Of a stretch of DNA of 47,179 nt, positions 1 through 10,900 are shown in pieces. A program made the translations under genes and the position numbers. Position 1 is the stretch's first letter; each line of letters begins with the position of its first letter. Source of the DNA: Branchiostoma floridae (lineage: Eukaryota > Chordata > Leptocardii > Amphioxiformes > Branchiostomatidae); NCBI RefSeq assembly GCF_000003815.2, contig NC_049985.1, positions 14,254,261-14,301,439 of the forward strand, in the 5' to 3' direction. The notes below the pieces were generated by a model. That model did no database searches, was not told the DNA's origin, and was given only the letters and a program-made list of their open reading frames with translations.

Positions 1-375
1 AGAGAGAATTGTATGATATCTTTACAAATAGATTTTTTCAAAGAGAATGCAACTCCATCCAGGACCTACTCATTTTTTTTTGTATAAAATCACACAGTCT
101 TCCAGTCTTGTGAAAGTGCGTGTACTTCTATGTTGCTTTTTGTGCAAAAGCCATCTCAAATAAGATTAGATCTATTAGGAAACTATCAAGTATGACATAG
201 AGGTGCCACCGTACCCAACAACAAACTACTTTAGGTTTTATTTGTGTCATCAGCCATACTTGATTAAAGTATGTGAACAAATACACCAGTGCAAGAATAT
301 ATTCACCGCAGTGATTACCACTTTCCTCTCAAATGTTCCTCCTACCAACGTTTTTTTACACTGTTTGTGCTACAG

Positions 376-3300
376 CTGGCCGACAAAATCCCGGCTCGGT
401 ACGTCTTGGCAGCCTTGTTTTTCGTTGGACACATCTCAATGACGATATCCAGGGGCGGATTCGCTTTAGCCGTTGTTGTCATGGTGAACAGTTCATCAAG
501 AGTGACACCTGTCAATCAAACTAACACCTATCAGCTCTGTCCGAGCAGTGGGCCAGGAAATGCATCCACTCAGGTGGGAAAATATTCCATTGGTGCAGTG
601 TACTTAGTCTGATTTTTTTAATACAATTACAACACTGAGACAATCACAACCTCGGGGCCAAAGACAGGGTAGTAAGGTATCTGCTGTTAGATATCAAGTA
701 GTATCTTTGGTTATATGTGTTAGGGGTCATATTTGATGATTTCTACTGTTGTTTGTGCAGAACGATCAAGGGGAACTGGACTGGAGTGAGAGCATAAAGG
801 GAGTCATACTTGGCGCCTTCTTTTATGGCTACATCTTCACACAGGTGAGCGATTGAGACTCAGTGACTGATACATGTAACGTTAAGTATTTTTTCAGCTA
901 ATGTTTTGGAAGATATACATCATGTATTCCGTACCAGCATAGCTTACCAGTAATGGATTCTTTTGGTGCTTGGTTTGGAAAGTATTTCTTATCTCTCCGA
1001 TCGTAGGTTGTAGGTGGTTTGTTGGAACAGAAGTTTGGCTGCAAGATTGTGTACGGAACGAGCACTTTGTTAGGAACAGTCCTGAGCGTTCTCAGTCCCG
1101 TAGCATCACGGACGAGTCCTTGGGCGATCTTTGCGGTCAGATTTTGCATGGGGTTGGTGTCGGTAAGTTATACACGGCTGTACATCCTGGCCCCTGTTTT
1201 AGTTCAGACAATACCTTTGGCAAGACAATATGTCTGTAAAGGGGCGAACATGTAGAATCATTGGCTTGGTCATGATAAGCCACCCAAGAGAAGCTTTATT
1301 GTGTTTTTAAATCAATACTAAAAGTGGTTTAACCAAATTTTACTGATGGATGGATGATAGTGAAATAATCGTGATATTTATTTTATTCATATTAATGTGA
1401 ATATCTATAGCGGCGGATAATATGCGCGACGACCTAGCTTATATCCTCTTCAACATCAGTTTGTTTTACCACCGACGTTACTAACAATTTGATTTTATTT
1501 ATTTGCACATAAAAAAATGGCGTACATAGAATAAAGATAAATGATACTTAAAAAACCGTGCGGGAGAGAGGTAGAAGCCAAAAAAAGGCTTATAGGAGCC
1601 CTCCTCCTAACAATTCAAATGAAATAATCGGAAAGGTAAACAAATGGTAACAAAACACAATTAGATGATTACCAATAAGGCAAATTTGAAAAAAATTATT
1701 ACAAATCATAAATGAGTAGAAACAATTAGGTGATCAACGATAAGGCAATGTAGCAAGTGACATGAATGAAGTCATCTGTCAAAGTAATAACAAATCAATA
1801 GATAGTACATTAACAAATCATGCTTAGCAAATATTCTAGAAAAAACAACAACAACAATACAAGGAAATGTAGCAATTTAAGTACCTGAATGAACAATACC
1901 TCTCCACACCCTTCTACTCCAGGGAGTTCTGTTCCCCTGCCTGTACGGAATCTGGGGCCGATGGGCTCCTCCTACCGAAAGGACAAAACTGCTGGCAATT
2001 TGCTACATAGGTAACAACTTCGTTGAATGTTTTGTTCCTCTTTTGGGCCACACTATCGTACATTACAACGAATGGTGTTGGGGCAGTTAGGACAGTATGA
2101 AAGTAAAATACTCATCAGCTTGCGTTCAGCTATTTATGATTGGTTTCAACCTTTGCACTGACGTCTATTAATGTGGTATACTTTGTTCCATCATCACATC
2201 AATGTAGGGTTGCCTCTTGGTAACATCATCAACTACCCACTGTCGTCCTTCCTGGCTGCCCAGTTGGGCTGGGAGTATATCTTCTATATTCCTGGTGAGA
2301 ACAAGTGTTAAAATGTGACTTTCACCGTAAAGGTTTTCTTTTCGCAGATACAAAGTCATATGTTTGAACTATAGACTGTGATAACATTTGCAAATAAATA
2401 CATAATTTTAAATGGTCTAGACTAACAAATTTTTGCTCTGTTTATGATTACTCAAACACATTCTTAGATCTGATGACCAACCTCTCCAGCGCTATCCTGC
2501 CACTTCCTACATACTGTAACCGAACACCACAATGTTTCAATGGATTTCTGTGCCTTTTTTGTTCATAGGAGCTTCCGCAGCAGTCTGGCTGGTGTTATGG
2601 TTTCTCCTGGGCTACGACTCGCCTGCGCAACATCCACGGATCTTAGAGGAAGAAAAGAAGTACATAGAAGAGGGTATCGGGACAAATAAACGACAGGTAT
2701 GAATTCATTTTCTTCACATGCAGACTGTCTGATTACGTACAATCTACTTAATTACGTGTAGAGTACTTAATCACATTACTAGTATTCTAGTTCAAAAAGA
2801 TTCCGAAACCTTTTTGTTTCCTCTTGTATGTGATAATGGCTGTCACAATGGTATCACATAATTTCACCAGTTTATTTAGACCCGCTTTATACTTTGTACT
2901 AGTGAATTAGTGTGATAAAGTGGTGCTATTACATTTTTCACTCGTAGACACACATTTATTCCTCTTACTAGTGAATTAATGTGATAGAGGGGTTCTTTCA
3001 CATTTTGTAACTGAAAATTTAGCAAGCGCAAATTCACTCCTCTCACTAAAGAATTAATATGGTAGAGGTTCTGTCACATTTTTTCACTAGTAGATCAATT
3101 GATTCCTCTTACTAGTGAATTAATGTGATAGAGGGGTGCTATCACAAGAGGAATAAGAGGAATAAATCTGTGTCTTCTAGTGAAAAAATGTGATAGCTCC
3201 ACTCTGTCACATTAATTCACTTGTAAGAGGAATTGATTTGGCACACTAGTGAAAAAATGTGACAGCTCCCCTCAATCACATTAAGTCAAAGTTTTGTTTA

Positions 3301-6042
3301 CTTGTAAAAATGTGATAGCGCCATCTATTACATTAATTTACTAATTATAGGAATCGATTTAGTATACTTGTGAAAAAATGTGATGGCACTCCTCTATCTC
3401 AGTAATGCACCAGAAGAGTACAGTTAATGTGATAGTGCCCCTCTATCATGTTAATTCACTCGTAAGAGGGATGAATCTGTGTCTACTAGTAAAAATGTGA
3501 TAGCACCCTTCTTTCACATTAATTCACCAGTAAGAGGAATAGATTTGGTCTACTAGTGAAAAAATGCGATAGCATCCCAAAGAAGAAAAAAATGTCTACT
3601 GGTGAAAAAATACACATGTGATAGCATACCTCTATCACATTCACTCACTCACTCCGGCGAGCTCGCTCGGAATCACATTAATTCACCAGTAAGAGCGATG
3701 AATATATATAGCTATAAATTTAATGTTGTCAATATTTTTGATTGGTCTGCGAGGTCTAATCAAGGCATTCATTACACAATATATACAGTGCAGATCACCA
3801 ATTCTTGTCCAACAGAAACCAAAAGTTCCTTGGCTGAAAGTTCTCACATCGCCTCCAGTTTGGGCACTCGTCATGGGACAGTTCAGTTCGAACTGGGGAG
3901 TCTTCTTTCTGACTACCCAACTGCCGAACTACATGCAGAATGTGTTGGGATTCAACATCCAAACCGTAAGTCCGTTTTGAATTACTTTTTCTTAATTACC
4001 TTTTCTGTGTCAGTTTGCCTCTGGACCAAAGTATACATTGTTAAGAGGCAAATAGATTCCACGGATTGAATTTTGAACCAAAGCTGCTCAGTCAATATGA
4101 CAAATATCAGAGAGATTACCCTACTGAAGTACCTCCGTTAGGTCATTTGTTTGCAAACAATATGCCGAAAGAAAAAACGGTGCACAGTATGTATTGGTCG
4201 GCCAAAGATACCAGAGTAGCTGTCGTGTTGACAGTTGAGCAACGTCTAAAGAAAAAAAGAAGAATTTTCTTCCATGAGACCCTCTACCGACCAGATGATT
4301 ATTAAAGGAATATGGCAAAAGTCATAAAGTCACGAAAGGAGATACGGAGAACATAGCCTTATTTCTTCAGTTTACTTACTGTTGAAGGATTGACATGGTT
4401 TAGTCTAGCTCTTGGAATTCTACTAGACCAATAGTACCTGCTTTCTATTCTCTAGAACGGCTTGCTGTCTGCTCTTCCGTTCGCCGTTGCCATGGTCTGC
4501 ATGTTTGCGTCAAGTGCTGCAGCTGACCGCTTGATTCAAGGCGGGAAAATCCCCAAGGTGTGGATAAGAAGGGGATTCGTTATCACAGGTAAGAATTGCA
4601 GCAACTCAAGATCAAGTTTCTAAAACTTCAGTCTACCAATATGAGCACACCTGGCCTATATGGCGTAGACTTAATGTTGTTTATTGTTGATGGCTCCCTC
4701 AACACAGGGTATACCGGCATGGTGATCTGCGGAGTGATCCTGGCGAACCTGAGTGGATGTAACCCTGCCGCCGCTGTCTCCCTGCTGTGTATCACTCAGG
4801 GTTTTAACAGCCTGACTGTGGCGGGATTCCGTGCTGTCCATGTTGAATTCGCGCCCAGGTTCAGCGGAGTGACCTTCGCTCTGGCCAACACGGGAGGAAC
4901 AGTGTCTGGCATCTTCGCTCCGCTGCTGGTCGGATTGATCACAGATAATTATGTTAGTACACATGTGTTAGTAACGCTAGTTCACCTTTATTGGCGGGGT
5001 AACCTATATCCGCTGGTTACAAAAACAGGGTATTTAGGGATATCAAGTCAATGGACAGTGGTTTCAAACTGCAACACCTTCAACATATTTCCATTTTAAA
5101 CAACGGTCCGTCGACTGGAGCAGATGCTATATATTTAGCAATCACTTTTGTCTAAGCTTCTGTGACATAATGTTCTACAGCTCTATTTGGACATCTACCT
5201 GAGTCAATGGTATGACCAGATGTATAATACTTGTCATGGACTCTTCCAGCCAACCCCTGCCGCCTGGTCCACAATCTTCTACATAGGAGCGGCCATTCAG
5301 GGTGTGGGAGGGATTTTCACCGCGGTGTTCTTGCGCACTGACGTCCAGCCCTGGGCTCGGGGAGAGGGAGACAAAGGATCCTTTGATAAGGTTAGTACCG
5401 AAGGCTTCCTTATGGTGATTTTACAACTAAAGAAAATAACATTGGAGTTATATATCTTGTGATGACGAGACGCGATTCGACCCGAACAACCATGCTATTT
5501 ATATTAATTAGCTAGCAGAGTTCTTGGGTTAGTTCATCAACCGATAGAGGAGATTTGGATCTAGTTACAAATAAACATTTTCTACCCCAAATTTAGATCG
5601 GCTTCAATGGCATCTTAAGTCTTCCGAATGACGCTATAGAAGGCATGTCCCTACTCTTTTTTCGAAAGGTGTGGTGGGTTCTTTAACTCTCCATTTTATG
5701 TCCTATCCGAGATCTCCATTTTATGTCCTATCTGAGGGACGCCCCTAGCAGAAGCTAGGTACTCATTTTTACCTGAGTGAAGTGAGGAAAGTCTTTCCCA
5801 CGGGCACAAGATCGGTGACATGGCAGGTTTCGACATCGGGACCTCTTGGGCCTGAGCCCAATCCGGAGCTGCCGATCACGCCACACGATCTCATATCGAC
5901 TGGAGAACGTAGCCAGACTAACTGTTCTTACATGTTTTTTATGCAGAATGTCGAGCTGGCCGGCTCGAAGGACCTCGTCATCGCGAATGAACACGCCGAG
6001 ATGCCGACGAAGGTTGTGGAGATGCAAAACACGAAATTATGA
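376..6042 (+). CDS. SLC17 sialin-like transporter, copy 1 (5' end outside window)
   Basis: This is a member of solute carrier family 17 (sialin/type I phosphate transporter-like, MFS), a 12-helix membrane anion carrier. Coding exons 2-12 are 376-573, 761-844, 1007-1162, 1923-2010, 2208-2294, 2569-2696, 3816-3965, 4456-4588, 4708-4952, 5250-5390 and 5947-6042, all bounded by AG/GT and open, giving 501 residues to a TGA. Family marks are ISRGGFALAVVVMVN (helix 1 arginine), ILGAFFYGYIFTQ (helix 2), GRWAPPTERTKLLA after helix 4, YDSPAQHPRI, KVPWLKVLTSPPVWAL, QLPNYMQNVLGF (helix 7 side) and RTDVQPWA near the end. The loop between helices 1 and 2 has N-glycosylation sequons NSS, NQT and NAS. Bases 1-375 match intron 1 of copy 2 (around 8300-8663), so exon 1 should lie a few hundred bases upstream. 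It is closest to copy 2. Substrate is unknown. Confidence 0.9.
1489..1897 (-). mobile_element. LINE 3'-end fragment, antisense, intron 4 of copy 1
   Basis: Copy 2 lacks this block: there, CCGACGTTACTAA runs straight into AATACCTC. Here about 410 bases intervene, flanked by AACAAT at 1483-1488 and 1892-1897, which looks like a short target duplication. Read on the minus strand, the segment ends in an A-rich tail of the AATAAATAAAAT kind and contains a GGAGGAGGGCTCCTATAAGCC stretch next to a pyrimidine-rich arm, like 3' untranslated regions of CR1/L2-type retrotransposons. No reverse transcriptase coding remains. Class assignment is by resemblance from memory. Confidence 0.5.
2840..3692. repeat. 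Array of about 12 hairpin-forming units with central orientation switch, intron 7 of copy 1
   Basis: Units of roughly 65-80 bases repeat the pattern ACTAGTGAATTAATGTGATA, a purine-rich loop near AGAGGGGTGC, then TATCACATTTTTTCACTAGT, so each unit is close to a perfect hairpin with about 20-base arms. Before about 3150 the loops read AGGGG on the top strand. After about 3175 they read as the complement (CTCCACTC, CTCCCCTC, CACCCTTC). The whole array is therefore itself a large inverted repeat. It fills most of the 1.1-kb intron between exons 7 and 8. Copy 2 has the same array at the same place. Confidence 0.85.
4973..5115. mobile_element. MITE fragment (GGGGTAACCTATAT family), intron 10 of copy 1
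   Basis: The block starts CGCTAGTTCACCTTTATT, continues with GCGGGGTAACCTATATCC and GGGTATTTAGGGATATCAAG, and ends near CGTCGACTGG. Related blocks are at 13838-13985, 17487-17712, 25216-25490 and 30646-30871. The full copy at 30646 shows the mirrored right end GGTTACCCCGCGGATAAAGG, so this is mainly the left half of a palindromic non-autonomous DNA element. It begins about 20 bases after the exon 10 donor. The same block in copy 2 means it predates the copy 1/copy 2 split. Confidence 0.65.
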
Positions 6043-6194
6043 GAAGACTTGCCGTGATTCTGCATACTGAGGGGCAATCACATTAAGAAGTTGTGTTGGA
6101 TAAATATAGGACTAGCTCGTGATTTTATGTACTATAACTGCCTATGCTGTCCGCTGACTATTACAAAATACTTAACATTTACAATTCCAACAAC

Positions 6195-6200
6195 AATAAA
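6195..6200 (+). promoter_or_regulatory. Candidate polyadenylation signal, copy 1
   Basis: AATAAA lies about 150 bases after the stop codon of copy 1. The matching place after copy 2 also has AATAAA (15012-15017), and copy 3 has AATAGA there. No transcript evidence is available, so the cleavage site is unknown. Confidence 0.45.
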
Positions 6201-6210
6201 GACATCGTCC

Positions 6211-7389
6211 TCAAGATGCAAAGAAATATTATCTCTTCTAATAAGTAAGTTATATGATACCTTTTTAGATACGTGTCATATGTACTGGAATGTACGGGTA
6301 GCTTTATTAACTTTTGCCATGTATTGTTATACAGGCATTAGTTTCAATGGTTTAACTATGGGTTGAGCCATGCCTGTAGTAGTGTTGTCCTTCCTGTGAG
6401 GGTTTGTACTCACCCCTTAACTTGTTTGTTGTTCCATAAAATAGGGGCACAAATTATTTAACTATTTTATAACTATTTTCTATGGTGGTCTATTAGACAA
6501 AGAAAAAAATGTGCTTCTTCTTACGGCGAGGACAAACAAGGATTACCATTATTCAATTGCAATCTTACGTTTGCTAGAAGGATGACGAAATCTATGTTGC
6601 ATGTTTATGTCAGAAGTGTATCATATCTGTGGCAAATATCTACCGCGGCACATGTCAAACCTCTCAGGTTACCACTTGAGTTTTACATCAAGCTTGTTTG
6701 ACAGCCATTGTTACAGCCAGCCAAACATTTAATACATACTACATGTGTGTACCCTCCCGGTATAACGCAAGTTAAAAGTAGCTAAAGTCTTGATCTACTT
6801 GTAATGGTCCGAAGGTGAGAGTATTATGCCTGGTCATTCTACGCACATGCAATGTTTGATCCAAAGCAGTGATAGCACAATGAAGTCACATGATTCGTTA
6901 GTCGGTGCCTGGTATAAACCTGCACGTTACGTTAAAGGTCTAACATCTCGGCCTGTCAAAACGCCAGTACCAGTGATGCCAGGCTCAAGATGCAAAGAAA
7001 TATTGTCTCTTCTAATAAGTAAGTTATATGGTACCTGTTTAGATACGTGTCATATGTACTGGAATGTACGGGTAGCTTTAGTTACTTTTGCCATGTATTG
7101 TTATACAGGCATTAGTTTCAATGGTTTAACTATGGGTGGAGCCACGCCTTTCGTAGTGTTGTCCTTCCTGTGAGGATTTGTAGTCTCCCCTTGCAGCTTG
7201 ACTTGTCTGTGGTTGTTCCATAAAATAGGGACACAAATTATTTAAATATTTTATTCCTATTTTCTGTTGTGGTCAATGAGACAAAGAAACAAATGTGCTT
7301 CTTCGTACGTCGAGGACAAACAAAGATCACCATTATTCAATTGCAATATTACGCTTGCTAGAAGAATGACGAAATCTATGTTGCATGTT
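6211..7389 (+). repeat. 774-base direct duplication in the copy 1 / copy 2 spacer
   Basis: A block starting TCAAGATGCAAAGAAATATT at 6211 recurs at 6985 and runs in parallel to about 6605 and 7389. The second copy then joins sequence equivalent to 6835 onward, so it has lost about 230 bases. The same block follows copy 2 (from about 15030, interrupted by a Penelope-like element) and copy 3 (from about 22480), so it is ordinary downstream flank of this gene family that was duplicated locally here. No coding sequence is evident in it. Confidence 0.75.
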
Positions 7390-7616
7390 AGTCATTCTAC
7401 GCACATGCAATGTTTGATCCAAAGCAGGTATAACAAAGAAGTCACGTAATTCGTCATACGGTGCCTGGTATACACCTGCACGTTACGTTAAAGGTCTAAA
7501 ATCTCGGCCTGTCAGAACGCCAGTGCTGTCAGTCGGTGCCTGGTATACGCCTGCACGTTACGTTAAAGGTCTAACCTCTCGGCCTGTCAGAACGCCAGTG
7601 GTGCCAGTGCTGCCAG
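6901..7616 (+). promoter_or_regulatory. Upstream promoter module present three times before copy 2
   Basis: The module GGTGCCTGGTATA, CTGCACGTTACGTTAAAGG, CTCGGCCTGTCA, AACGCCAGT occurs at 6901-6983, about 7458-7531 and 7532-7616. The last copy leads directly into the GGGACGCAAGT stretch of the presumed first exon. Copy 4 has one diverged version before its own first exon (about 23217-23290). The first repeat is cut off by the local duplication and joins the block at 6985. The promoter role is inferred from position and conservation. No TATA box is obvious. Confidence 0.5.
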
Positions 7617-7662
7617 GGACGCAAGTACGTTAATTGCACGATCTGAGACTGTGAATGTAAAG
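7617..7662 (+). other. Presumed noncoding first exon of copy 2 (5' end not defined)
   Basis: GGGACGCAAGT, TGCACG and GTGAATGTAAAG are followed by a good donor (GTATGT) at 7663. Copy 4 has the aligned segment ending GTAAATGTAAAG/GTATGT at 23336. The coding exon of copy 2 begins after an acceptor at 7936, so an upstream untranslated exon is expected. The transcription start is not visible. Confidence 0.5.
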
Positions 7663-7780
7663 GTATGTATTCTAAAATAGTATAGAGCTTATAATGCCTT
7701 GATTGCGTTCATATAGCACACATTTTTGATTTTTACTTCAGGCACAATGATTTTTTAGCACGTAACGAACGTGATGTACC

Positions 7781-7910
7781 GATGTAGGTTAGACATCCAG
7801 GTAATAAGATACACCAAAAAGTAGTTACTCAAGCAACTGGATATGGTTTTGGAAACGTTTTGACCGTTTCCAAACCCATATCCAGTTGCTTGAGTAACTA
7901 CTTTTTGGTG
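7781..7910. mobile_element. 130-base Penelope-type foldback insertion just upstream of copy 2 exon 1
   Basis: CACCAAAAAGTAGTTACTCA at about 7812 and its complement ending at 7910 form 46-base arms with a single mismatch around a 7-base loop (TTTTGAC). The left arm is preceded by GATGTAGGTTAGACATCCAG. The insert is flanked by AACGTGATGTACC at 7768-7780 and 7911-7923, a 13-base target duplication. The uninterrupted sequence is present before copy 4 exon 1 (about 23440-23460). The sequence resembles terminal repeats of Penelope-like elements from memory. It now sits about 25 bases from the exon 1 acceptor, where a branch point would lie. Confidence 0.7.
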
Positions 7911-7947
7911 AACGTGATGTACCTTGTGTCTGGCAGAAATTTGGAAA

Positions 7948-10900
7948 ATGGATGCAACAGGCAAGGACATGACGTCATCAGATGCGGGCGGCAAAACTGA
8001 GACAAAGTCAGAGCGGGACTCTGAGAAAGGAGGCTGTTGTCTGGTAAGTTATGTAAAACGCATTTATGTGTGTGTGTGTCTACGTTAGAACACTGATAAC
8101 TTTCTGCATGTATCACTTGACCATGCTCATATGGTACAACGATTGCTGAACAGTATAATTTGAATGGAATAGTTGGGGCTTCACATCTCAGCTGGGTCGA
8201 GTACATTAGGAATTCGAACCAGCCTTGGTGTTGAAGTGTCAGTACAAAGTAGTTAACCATTAATGCATTCTGCTGACACATTTGACATCGGAAAACAGAA
8301 TTATTAACATCTTTACAAATAGATCTTTTCAAAGAGAATGTAACTCCATACAGGGCCTACTCAATCTTTTGGCATAAAATCACACAGTCTTCCAGTCTTG
8401 TGACAGTGCGTGTACTTCTATGTTGCCTTATGGGCAAAACCCATCTCAAATACGATGCACTATTAGGAAACTATCAAGTATGACATAGAGGTGCCACCGT
8501 ACCCAACAACAAACTACTTTAGGTTTTATTTGTGTCATCAGCCAAACTTGATTAAAGTATGTGAACAAATACACCGGTGCAAGAATATATTCACCGCAGT
8601 GATTACCACTTTTCTCTCAATTGACCCTCCTACCAACGTTTTTTTACACTGTTTGTGCTATAGCTGGCCGACAGAATCCCGGCTCGGTACGTCTTGGCAG
8701 CCTTGTTTTTCGTTGGCCACATCGCAATGAAAATGTCCAGGGACGGATTCGCTTTAGCCGTTGTTGTCATGGTGAACAGTTCATCAAGAGTGACACCTGT
8801 CAATCAAACTGACACCTACCAGCTCTGTCCGAGCAGTGGATCAGGAAATACATCCGCTCAGGTGGGAACATAGTCCCTGGTAACAGTGTTCTTAGTCTGA
8901 TTTTTATAAAATTACATTATTCAACACACAGGAAAAAAAAAATGAAAAAAGCTTTTGTCACAAACTCAGGGCCAGCGACAGGGTAGTGGGGTATCTAATT
9001 ATGTGATGTTGACTGTAGGTGTTATTGGAACACTGTTAACGTTGTCATGTTGTGACCTTTTGTATTGTTGCATGTGCAGAACGATCAAGGGGAACTGGAC
9101 TGGAGTGAGAGCCTGAAGGGAGTCATACTTGGTGCCTTCTTTTATGGCTACATCTTCACACAGGTGAGCGATTGAGACTCAGTGACTGATACATGTAACG
9201 TTAAGTATTTTTTCAGCTAATGTTTTGGAAGATATACATCATGTATTCCGTACCAGCATAGCTTAACAACAATGGATTATTTTGGTGCTTGGTTTGGAAA
9301 GTATTTCTTATCTCTCCGATCGTAGGTGGTAGGAGGTGTTTTGGAGCAGAAGTTTGGCGGCAAGATTGTGTACGGGACGAGCATGTTGGTTGGATCGGTC
9401 CTGAACGCTCTCAGTCCCGTAGCATCACGGACGAGTCCTTGGGCGATCTTCGCGGTCAGATTCTGCATGGGGCTGGTGGGGGTAAGTTATACACGCGTAT
9501 ACATCCTGACCCTTTTGTTAGTTCAGACAATCATTTTGACAAAAACAAATGTTTGTAAAAAGACGAATATTTAAAATCATTGGCTAGCTAATGATAAGCA
9601 AGCTAAGATACGCTTTATTGTATGTGTTTTAAATCAACACTAAAGGCCCCCTCTCACTAGACTCGCGTCACGCTAGAGGTGACGCAAGCGAACCTAGAGG
9701 TGACACAAGCGAACCTAGAGGTGACACAAGCAAGCGCGACGTTTTTTTGAAAGTTAAAAAATAACGCAAGTGGCAAGATGCCCCAAGAGTGACCCAAGAG
9801 TGACACAACAGTGACCCAAGAGTAACACAACAGTGACACAATAGTAACGCCAACATGCCTTCAACAGTATCAAGGTTATATTTTGTTTATTTGGCACCAA
9901 GTATCAAAAGTAAACGTCCTTTTATTATTGAAAGCTATTTTGGATACATTTTAGATATCATTTTACAGCGGTTTTTGATTCAGTTATAACAGTGACCCAA
10001 GAGTAACACAACAGTGACACAACAGTGACGCCAACATGCCTTCAACAGTGTCAAGGTTATATTTTGTCTATTTCCTATTAAAACGTAGGAAATATCAAGA
10101 TTTTTTATTTGTGAAATTTGAAAATTATTCAATGAACCTATAAACACACACCATTACACATACTTGTTGCAAAACACATAAGCGATGGACTCAAATGTGG
10201 TATATGGTTCGTGTCCATTCATTTGGGTCACTTCTTTTACTGTAAACGTCTTTCAAGGTTATCATATAACATATGTAACATATTATGCATCATCACAAGG
10301 GAAATTATTTCGTTATAAATCTCATTTTGAGGCATTTTCATCATTTTACAGTGATCTTCATACATTGACAACACTGCGGCTTCCGATAACCTGTTCATTT
10401 AGTCTAGAAACGCAACAGTGACGCAAGTAAGTGTGAGCGCAACAGAAAATCGGCGAAAATAACACAACAGTGACACAGTGAATGAACCCCGCAGCGATGC
10501 AAGCGGGACGCGAGTGTAGTGAGAGGGGGCCTTAAAAGTGGTGTAACCAAATTCGAGTAAATGGATGCTTTCAAGACAGTTATAGTGAAATAATCGTGGT
10601 ATTTTTCACTCATGTTAATTAGTGAAAAACGACAAACTTTCATCCTCTTCAAAATCAGTTTGTTTTGCCACCGACGTTACTAAAAATACCTCAACACCCT
10701 TCTACTCCAGGGAGCTCTGTTCCCTTCCCTGTACGGAATCTGGGGCCGATGGGCTCCTCCTACTGAAAGGACAAAACTGCTGGCAATTAGCTACTTAGGT
10801 AATAACTTGGATATTTTGTTCCTCTATTGAACCACACTATCTCATGTTCAGTATCGCATGCAAGTAAAAGGGCAGATTAAATTACGTCCAGCCATTTATG

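Noticed and set aside
2840-3692. CRISPR array
   Set aside because: Repeats with spacers were considered, but the units are contiguous hairpins of varying sequence in an animal intron, and no cas genes are present.
376-6042. Vesicular glutamate transporter identity
   Set aside because: The helix 2 histidine and helix 7 arginine typical of VGLUTs are absent; GAFFYGYI and FSSNW are of the sialin/phosphate-transporter type.
9657-9856. Leucine/serine-rich minus-strand frames
   Set aside because: They are translations of short tandem repeats within the 9644-10532 element.
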